From Escherichia sp. E1V33 (GTDB lineage Bacteria > Pseudomonadota > Gammaproteobacteria > Enterobacterales > Enterobacteriaceae), in the NCBI RefSeq assembly GCF_004211955.1, contig NZ_RHJI01000005.1, positions 245,236 to 309,235 on the forward strand: a stretch of DNA of 64,000 nt, in the 5' to 3' direction. Shown one piece after another: positions 59,208 to 64,000 of the stretch. The notes beneath the pieces were generated by a model. That model was not told the DNA's origin. It searched no databases and worked only from the letters and a program-made list of their open reading frames with translations. How positions within the stretch are numbered: the first letter of the stretch is position 1; each line of letters starts with the position of its first letter. The translations under genes were made by a program, and so were the position numbers.

Positions 59208-60308
59208 TCATTCCATTTCGAAATCATCAATCCTCACTTCAAGTTCCAGACTGGTCGTAAAACCGTTATCCGGGCTGACGGTATGCGTCAGAGTCGTAAT
59301 GGTCCATTCCGCATCATCTATCGGCTGTTTAAAGCCACTGACTTTCACTGGCATTTCCGTGTAGAGATCTGCTCGCCCTTCCGCCAGTTGTAGCGAGAAT
59401 GACGCAACGCCGCGTTGCAGGCGTTCCCACTGCATTTTCGCTGCCCGTTCGGCGTTACTCCGATTGGCATAGGTGCGATTAAGTACCAGCACGTTTTCAT
59501 CCGTCCCCACCAGGTAATCGCCCTGCTTCGCTTCCGGCTCTTTCTTCTGCTTCTTGGTCCTGCGCTTACGCTTCACGGTAGTGTTTTCTTTCTTCGCGGG
59601 TTCACGGGTATGCAACCAACTGGCAATTACGCCCGTATAGGCTCCGCGATCTGCCAGGGTAAAGCGGTGACTGTCGCCGTCCATACGTGTGATAGTGATA
59701 ACCGGCAGTGGTTTACCGCTGGCGCTTTTACCCTGTCCCTGCCGGATGAATAACAGATTGCCATTTTTCACCGACGCAATAGCACCGTACTGGCGCGCCA
59801 GCCGCATCAGAAAACTGCCGTCACTCTCATTAGTCTGGTCTATATGCTCCACGGGCTTATCCGACAGGTCTTTACCCAGTGCCATCTTCAGCTTGTGACG
59901 TACGGCTATTTCCTTCACTACTTCCCCGACGGTGGTCTTGTGCCACGACTTTTCACGGCGGGTATTCAGCGTTTCACGAAAATCAGCACTTCGCGCCCGA
60001 ATAGTCAGGCGGTCCGGTGCGCCAGTGTGTTCAATCTCGTCCACCGTGAATGCCCCTTTCGGGAAAAGCGGCTGCCCCTTCCAGCCCAGCGCCAGCGTAA
60101 TGACCGCACCACGGCGCGGCAGCACGATTTTTCCGTCGGCGTCGTCCAGCTCCAGATCAAGCTGGTCCGCTTCAAAGCCCCGGTTATCCGTCAGCGTCAG
60201 CCCCATCAGGCGGTTGTCCAGCACAGTGGTGATATCCTTGCCTTCAATACTGATGCTGAATGCCGGAGTTTTGTTGCCTTTGTTAAGCAGATCAGAGCTG
60301 AAATTCAC
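59208..60308 (-). CDS. D: Phage late control protein D (tail/baseplate hub)
   Basis: A 366-residue P2 gpD family protein (Phage_GPD), structurally related to the T4 gp27/VgrG hub. Recognisable parts are TPAFSISIEGKDITTVLDNRL at the N-terminus and GDYLVGTDENVLVLNRTYANRSNAERAA-like sequence. A Lys/Arg-rich linker (KRKRRTKKQKK, near residue 248) is unusual. Its start overlaps the U stop by 4 bp. Confidence 0.93.
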   Translation of the reverse strand: MNFSSDLLNKGNKTPAFSISIEGKDITTVLDNRLMGLTLTDNRGFEADQLDLELDDADGKIVLPRRGAVITLALGWKGQPLFPKGAFTVDEIEHTGAPDRLTIRARSADFRETLNTRREKSWHKTTVGEVVKEIAVRHKLKMALGKDLSDKPVEHIDQTNESDGSFLMRLARQYGAIASVKNGNLLFIRQGQGKSASGKPLPVITITRMDGDSHRFTLADRGAYTGVIASWLHTREPAKKENTTVKRKRRTKKQKKEPEAKQGDYLVGTDENVLVLNRTYANRSNAERAAKMQWERLQRGVASFSLQLAEGRADLYTEMPVKVSGFKQPIDDAEWTITTLTHTVSPDNGFTTSLELEVRIDDFEME

Positions 60309-60790
60309 GACAGCAGCCCTCCCACCGTTTTACTAATATCGCTTAAGGCAGACGTTGCCATATCCTGCAAATTATTCAGCTGCGAACTGAGATCACCGAA
60401 CATATCGGACAGGGATTCATCCACCCGTTTGAGCGACAGGGTAAACTCAATCCGGCGCGGCATACCGTCGCGGAAAAACTCCGTTTTAGTCTGATTCAGT
60501 CCCTCAATCACATACATGCCGTAAATCGTGCCGCTGCCTTCAATCAGGGGCCATGCTTTCCCCTGTTCTGCCATCTGCTCCAGTGCCAGCAACGACAGCC
60601 TGCCGCCTGTTATCTCCGGCATAAGAACGCCAGAAAGCGTCAGCATGTCGTTATCCGGTCCCAGAAACTGCGTTGACGGGCGTCGGTTAACCCGGCTGTT
60701 TGCCGCATGTCGCCAACTGCGCTGATACTGCAGTTCCTGATACGGCACAGTGCGCAGCATAAACACGTACAATCCCAGCACCATCATCAT
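60305..60790 (-). CDS. U: Phage tail protein U
   Basis: A 161-residue P2 gpU family protein, a tail-tube terminator or tail-completion component. It starts MMMVLGLYVFML like P2 gpU and carries the conserved LSGVLMPEITGG and GSGTIYGMYVIEGL segments. Overlaps of 4 bp on both sides show it is in one late operon with T and D. Confidence 0.94.
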   Translation of the reverse strand: MMMVLGLYVFMLRTVPYQELQYQRSWRHAANSRVNRRPSTQFLGPDNDMLTLSGVLMPEITGGRLSLLALEQMAEQGKAWPLIEGSGTIYGMYVIEGLNQTKTEFFRDGMPRRIEFTLSLKRVDESLSDMFGDLSSQLNNLQDMATSALSDISKTVGGLLS

Positions 60791-63700
60791 GCGTCGTATC
60801 CCCCCTGATCGCTGTAGTTACTCCTGGCTTTTGCCTTCAGCCTGCGTTCACGTTCATCAAGCTGGCGTGCCACCTCCCGCGCAATATCCTGCGCACTTTG
60901 TCCTGGCTGCGTCTGGATGATGATCTGCGTCGGTGCCTCAATCCATTGAACGGGCGGCACAGTGGCTGCGCGACTCATCATCGCTTCACCACTTTTCGCG
61001 GGAAGCGCCAACGGATGCAACGGTGGAAGTTCTGCAGGCGCGGCAGCAACGCCCATCATTCCGGCAACAACGGCAGCCAGTGCGGCTGTATTTCTCCGGC
61101 TGGTCACATTTGCCGGGCCGTTAACAATTTCCGGCCCGTTTTCACCGACGATGCCAAACTGCCCGCGCGGGATATAGCCGCCGCTGTCATACATCCCCGC
61201 AAAGCCATATCCCCATGACGGAAAACCACCCGATGGCATCATCACTTTACCGTCTACATTCACCGTCGCAGGTTGCTGACGCGTCACGCTTTCCGGCAAT
61301 TTCGCCTTTGCGGCCTCTTTACTGACAATGCCGAGTTTCTCCAGCAACCAGGAAACGCCGGATTTCAGGGAGTCCAGCGGATGCATGACCATATTCAGCC
61401 CTTCCGCCAGTGCCTCCCCGAATCGTCGCCCCATTGCCGCTGCGTTCTGCAGTTCGGCAGAGGTCGACTTAACGGGCGTCAGCAGATCAGTAAACCAGCC
61501 CCACAACGCCTGCACTTTGTCGCCAATCCACTGAAACACAGGCTTAAGTGGTTCGAATGCTGCACTGATGGGACCTGCCGCCGCTTTGAATCCTTCCACC
61601 ACACCAGCGAGAAATGCGGTGATGGGTTGCCAGTATTTCCAGACAACCAGCGCCACGCCCGCCAGTGCAGTAACCACAAGACCTATCGGACTGAGCAGAG
61701 CACCTAACAGACCAGATATGGCATACAGGGCAACGCGCAGCATCGCCAGCGGACCGGATGCCAGTACTCGCAGCACCGCGCCTGCGGCAGCCAGTCCACC
61801 GCGTAGTGCTGCCAGTGGATTCATAAACATCACAGCAACAGCACGTAAACCGGATAATCCAGACCGCAATAGTGCAACCGGCGCACCTGCTACAGTTTTC
61901 AGGACATTCCCCGTCAGTGATGCCGTGCGACGCAAAGACGACAACGGCGCAGTAAGTAAACCTGCGGCGTTGCCCGATGAAGCAAGCCCGCGTCGCAGCA
62001 CTGCCAGTGGTGCGCCTGCCAGCCAGGACAACGCGTTGCTGGTTCGGGTTACTGCTGCCGTAACGGAAGGTAACGTTTTGATACCCAGCACAGAGAATCC
62101 CAAACGGATCACTGCCAGCGGCCCCAGCACTGCAGCCAGCGCCACCGCTAAGGTGCCGAGGCCCACGGTAACGGCAGCCACCACAGCGGCTACTTTCATC
62201 AGTGTACCCGTCAGTTCCGGGTTAGCTTCCACCCAGCGGCGCAACGCCCCCGTGATGCTTTTCACCGTGTACAGAATATCCATCAGCGGCTGGCGCAGCG
62301 TTTCGCCCAGGCTGCTGAAGGTGTTCTGCGCTCCGGTTTTGACCAGCAACCACTGAGCAGAAAGTGAGTCTTTGTTGATGTCGGATTCTTTCTGCATGGA
62401 ACCGAGCGCATCATTGCCCGCTGTCAGTTTTAGCTGGCGCTGCAGTTCCGGAAGGTTGTTTGCCAGTTTCGCCGCGTCATCACCAAACTCTTTACCAAAC
62501 AACATGGTCATGGCAGACAGACGCTTGTCCTGCGGCAGTGCGTTCACCTTCTCCAGCACGCGCTGGATGGTTCCCATCGCATCCTTCGTCATCTGCTTTT
62601 CAATCACTTCAGGATTGAGTTTCAGCAGATTCATCCCTTCAAAGAAACTCTTGCTTTGCATGGTGGCAATAGACAATTCACGCACCATCGCGTTTGCTGC
62701 ACTGGCTGCAACCTCTGGCGCAGCGCCCAGTGTCAGGAAGGTGGAACCCAGCGCCGCCGCTTTACGATAATCCAGACGGTCAGCCACACCACCCAGGCGT
62801 TGCATGACATCAATGATATCTGCCCCTTTCGACATGGCGTTATCATCCAGATAGTTCAGCGCATCACCGAGCTGTTCAATATTGCGGGTAGGGATTTTGT
62901 AGAGCTGGGCGATTTTCCCCAGACTTTCTGACAGTTCATCCGCTGGCAGCTCAAAGGCTGTTGCCGCCTTTGCTGCCGTACTGGCGAAGGCCAGCAGGTC
63001 ACGTTTCTGGTCTTCCCAGCTGTCGTCAGGGTTTGCGACGTTCATGCGCGCACCACCTTCAACCAGTGCGGCGAAGTCCACAGCACCGTTTTCCATCGGC
63101 AGCTGTTCGCTGGCAGCCTTGATGGCATCCTGCATTTCGTAAAAACGCGCGGTGCGGTTGCCATTATCGTCACGCAGACCATTGACCTGCTTTGCCACAC
63201 CTTTCATGGCATCTTCCATGCTGGTATAGCTTTTTACTGCCGCCATCACTGGTGCGCCCATTGCCAGCCCTGCAGCCGTGGTGGTGGCTCCAGCACCTGC
63301 AATACGATCACGCACCTCCAGCGAACGGGCATAACTGGCACGCGCTGCATTCATCCTGCGCTGAGCTTCCCCCAGTCGCTTCAGCCGCGCCTCCTGTTTC
63401 GACAGTTCCTGGTTATAACGTGATGTTTCACGGGCTAAACGAGCGGTTGCTCCCGCATCGTCTTTCGCAGAAATTCCCGCCCGGTACAGCTCTGCACGCA
63501 CAAGCGCCGTTTGCTTCTGCAAATATTTTTGTTGTTCTTCCAGGCGTTGGACTGCCAGCGTTTGCCGACCTAAAGCCACAAGGTGCCGTTGTGATGGTTG
63601 TTCCATCGCCTCCAGCTCAGAGCTAAGCAAATTAGCCTTCTGTCTGGCATAGTTCAGCCTGTCGCCTAACTTCTTGTTATCGGCCTGCAGCTTGCGAAAT

Positions 63701-63864
63701 TTTTCCAGGCTGTTACCCGCCTGATTGAGTTGCTTTAATGCGTCACGGGAGTTTCTGATTGCGCCAGCCAGCTCTTTCGAACTGGCCTGTGCAGCACGGA
63801 ATGGGCGGGTGAGTTTGTCAACCGCATTAAGAATGACCTGCAGGCGCAGGTTATTATCACTCAT
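60787..63864 (-). CDS. T: Phage tail tape-measure protein (gpT family)
   Basis: A 1025-residue protein, longer than the 815 residues I recall for P2 gpT. An N-terminal coiled coil spans roughly residues 20-190, followed by the TP901-type tape-measure domain and hydrophobic helices in the middle and C-terminal parts. Residues about 606-721 hold five PLxxLRxxL units spaced 21-22 residues apart. It sets tail length and may help DNA ejection. Its ATG overlaps the end of E' (ATGAGTGA). Confidence 0.93.
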   Translation of the reverse strand: MSDNNLRLQVILNAVDKLTRPFRAAQASSKELAGAIRNSRDALKQLNQAGNSLEKFRKLQADNKKLGDRLNYARQKANLLSSELEAMEQPSQRHLVALGRQTLAVQRLEEQQKYLQKQTALVRAELYRAGISAKDDAGATARLARETSRYNQELSKQEARLKRLGEAQRRMNAARASYARSLEVRDRIAGAGATTTAAGLAMGAPVMAAVKSYTSMEDAMKGVAKQVNGLRDDNGNRTARFYEMQDAIKAASEQLPMENGAVDFAALVEGGARMNVANPDDSWEDQKRDLLAFASTAAKAATAFELPADELSESLGKIAQLYKIPTRNIEQLGDALNYLDDNAMSKGADIIDVMQRLGGVADRLDYRKAAALGSTFLTLGAAPEVAASAANAMVRELSIATMQSKSFFEGMNLLKLNPEVIEKQMTKDAMGTIQRVLEKVNALPQDKRLSAMTMLFGKEFGDDAAKLANNLPELQRQLKLTAGNDALGSMQKESDINKDSLSAQWLLVKTGAQNTFSSLGETLRQPLMDILYTVKSITGALRRWVEANPELTGTLMKVAAVVAAVTVGLGTLAVALAAVLGPLAVIRLGFSVLGIKTLPSVTAAVTRTSNALSWLAGAPLAVLRRGLASSGNAAGLLTAPLSSLRRTASLTGNVLKTVAGAPVALLRSGLSGLRAVAVMFMNPLAALRGGLAAAGAVLRVLASGPLAMLRVALYAISGLLGALLSPIGLVVTALAGVALVVWKYWQPITAFLAGVVEGFKAAAGPISAAFEPLKPVFQWIGDKVQALWGWFTDLLTPVKSTSAELQNAAAMGRRFGEALAEGLNMVMHPLDSLKSGVSWLLEKLGIVSKEAAKAKLPESVTRQQPATVNVDGKVMMPSGGFPSWGYGFAGMYDSGGYIPRGQFGIVGENGPEIVNGPANVTSRRNTAALAAVVAGMMGVAAAPAELPPLHPLALPAKSGEAMMSRAATVPPVQWIEAPTQIIIQTQPGQSAQDIAREVARQLDERERRLKAKARSNYSDQGGYDA

Positions 63865-64000
63865 CGTTGGCCCCGCTTCTCTGAATCGCTTTATACCGCC
63901 ATTCCAGCACTTCGGTCAGCGGCATAACGTCAGTAACGGATGGCGGCCAGTGAAAAATGGTGGCGATATCTGCCACCAGATCGTCAACCGTCAGGCTGTC
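63857..64000 (-). CDS. Phage tail protein E' (C-terminal part, cut by window end)
   Basis: An open frame of 47 codons ends in TGA at 63857 and starts beyond the window. It contains DDLVADIATIFHWPPSVTDV and TEVLEWRYKAIQRSG, the signature of the P2 gpE' extension. In P2, E+E' is made by a -1 frameshift and acts as the tape-measure assembly chaperone. The slippery site is not in view or not identified. Confidence 0.85.
   Translation of the reverse strand, partial: DSLTVDDLVADIATIFHWPPSVTDVMPLTEVLEWRYKAIQRSGANDE

Larger units (their letters stand above)
58819..64000 (-). mobile_element. Right end of a P2-like prophage (continues beyond the window)
   Basis: The genes ogr, D, U, T and E' occur in the order and orientation of the right end of phage P2, where ogr is next to attR. 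In K-12 rybB is followed by ybjK (rcdA), which is absent here, so the prophage sits directly behind the rybB terminator. The attachment core is probably within or next to the RybB 3' end. The gap 58819-58898 has no gene. Confidence 0.92.

Noticed and set aside
58819..64000. Spacers of arrays 1 and 2 targeting the resident P2-like prophage
   Set aside because: I compared the spacers with this part of the prophage by eye and saw no match. A proper alignment including the rest of the prophage would be needed to decide.

Overview
The window is a piece of an Escherichia coli chromosome. Most of it (about 17.9-58.8 kb) is the conserved backbone clpA-clpS-cspD-macBA-ybjX-ybjD-aqpZ-lysO-hcp-hcr-poxB-ltaE-ybjTS-amiD-ybjQP-artPIQM-artJ-rlmC-ybjO-potIHGF-ybjN-rimK-nfsA-ybjC-grxA-ybjM-ybjL-rybB, recognised from the proteins. 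It reads in the opposite orientation to the usual K-12 map. Three accessory blocks interrupt this backbone.

Block 1 (1-17.8 kb), between clpA and the serW tRNA region, is a complete type I-F CRISPR-Cas system. It has array 1 (1-1830, cut by the window edge), cas1 and the cas2-cas3 fusion, the Csy surveillance-complex genes cas8f-cas5f-cas7f-cas6f, and array 2 (16632-17680). Array 1 is separated from the cas genes by serW, a ladder of 181-182 bp repeats that each end in a copy of the serW 3' end, and an AT-rich chaperone-usher fimbrial operon. The major pilin gene of that operon carries an in-frame amber codon.

The most notable element lies in the gap between cas3 and cas8f. It is a degenerate repeat-spacer-repeat unit on the opposite strand to the two arrays. 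Its 25-nt 'spacer' matches a site just upstream of cas8f that is preceded by a CC PAM. Thirteen of the first 15 positions match, and the two mismatches fall exactly at positions 6 and 12, where type I guides do not pair. This looks like a crRNA-like guide that lets the Csy complex repress its own operon (CreR type), or possibly a CreTA-type addiction unit. In addition, an old spacer of array 2 matches the cas3 gene perfectly but without an adjacent CC PAM. Both leaders share two IHF-like sites and a pair of inverted-repeat arms at identical distances from the first repeat.

Block 2 (43.7-47.1 kb), between artJ and rlmC, is a three-gene cluster: a cytoplasmic-type sulfatase and ascorbate-family PTS IIB and IIC proteins. 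Upstream is a 34-bp palindrome holding four GATC sites. The likely role is uptake and intracellular desulfation of a sulfated sugar, with the IIA component supplied from elsewhere.

Block 3 (58.8 kb to the window end) is the right end of a P2-like prophage (ogr, D, U, T, E') lying directly behind the rybB sRNA terminator. The tape-measure gene is longer than that of P2 and has a 21-22-residue repeat.

Coordinates, translations and motif matches come from reading the sequence. Protein functions come from family recognition. Statements about regulation are inferences unless marked otherwise.
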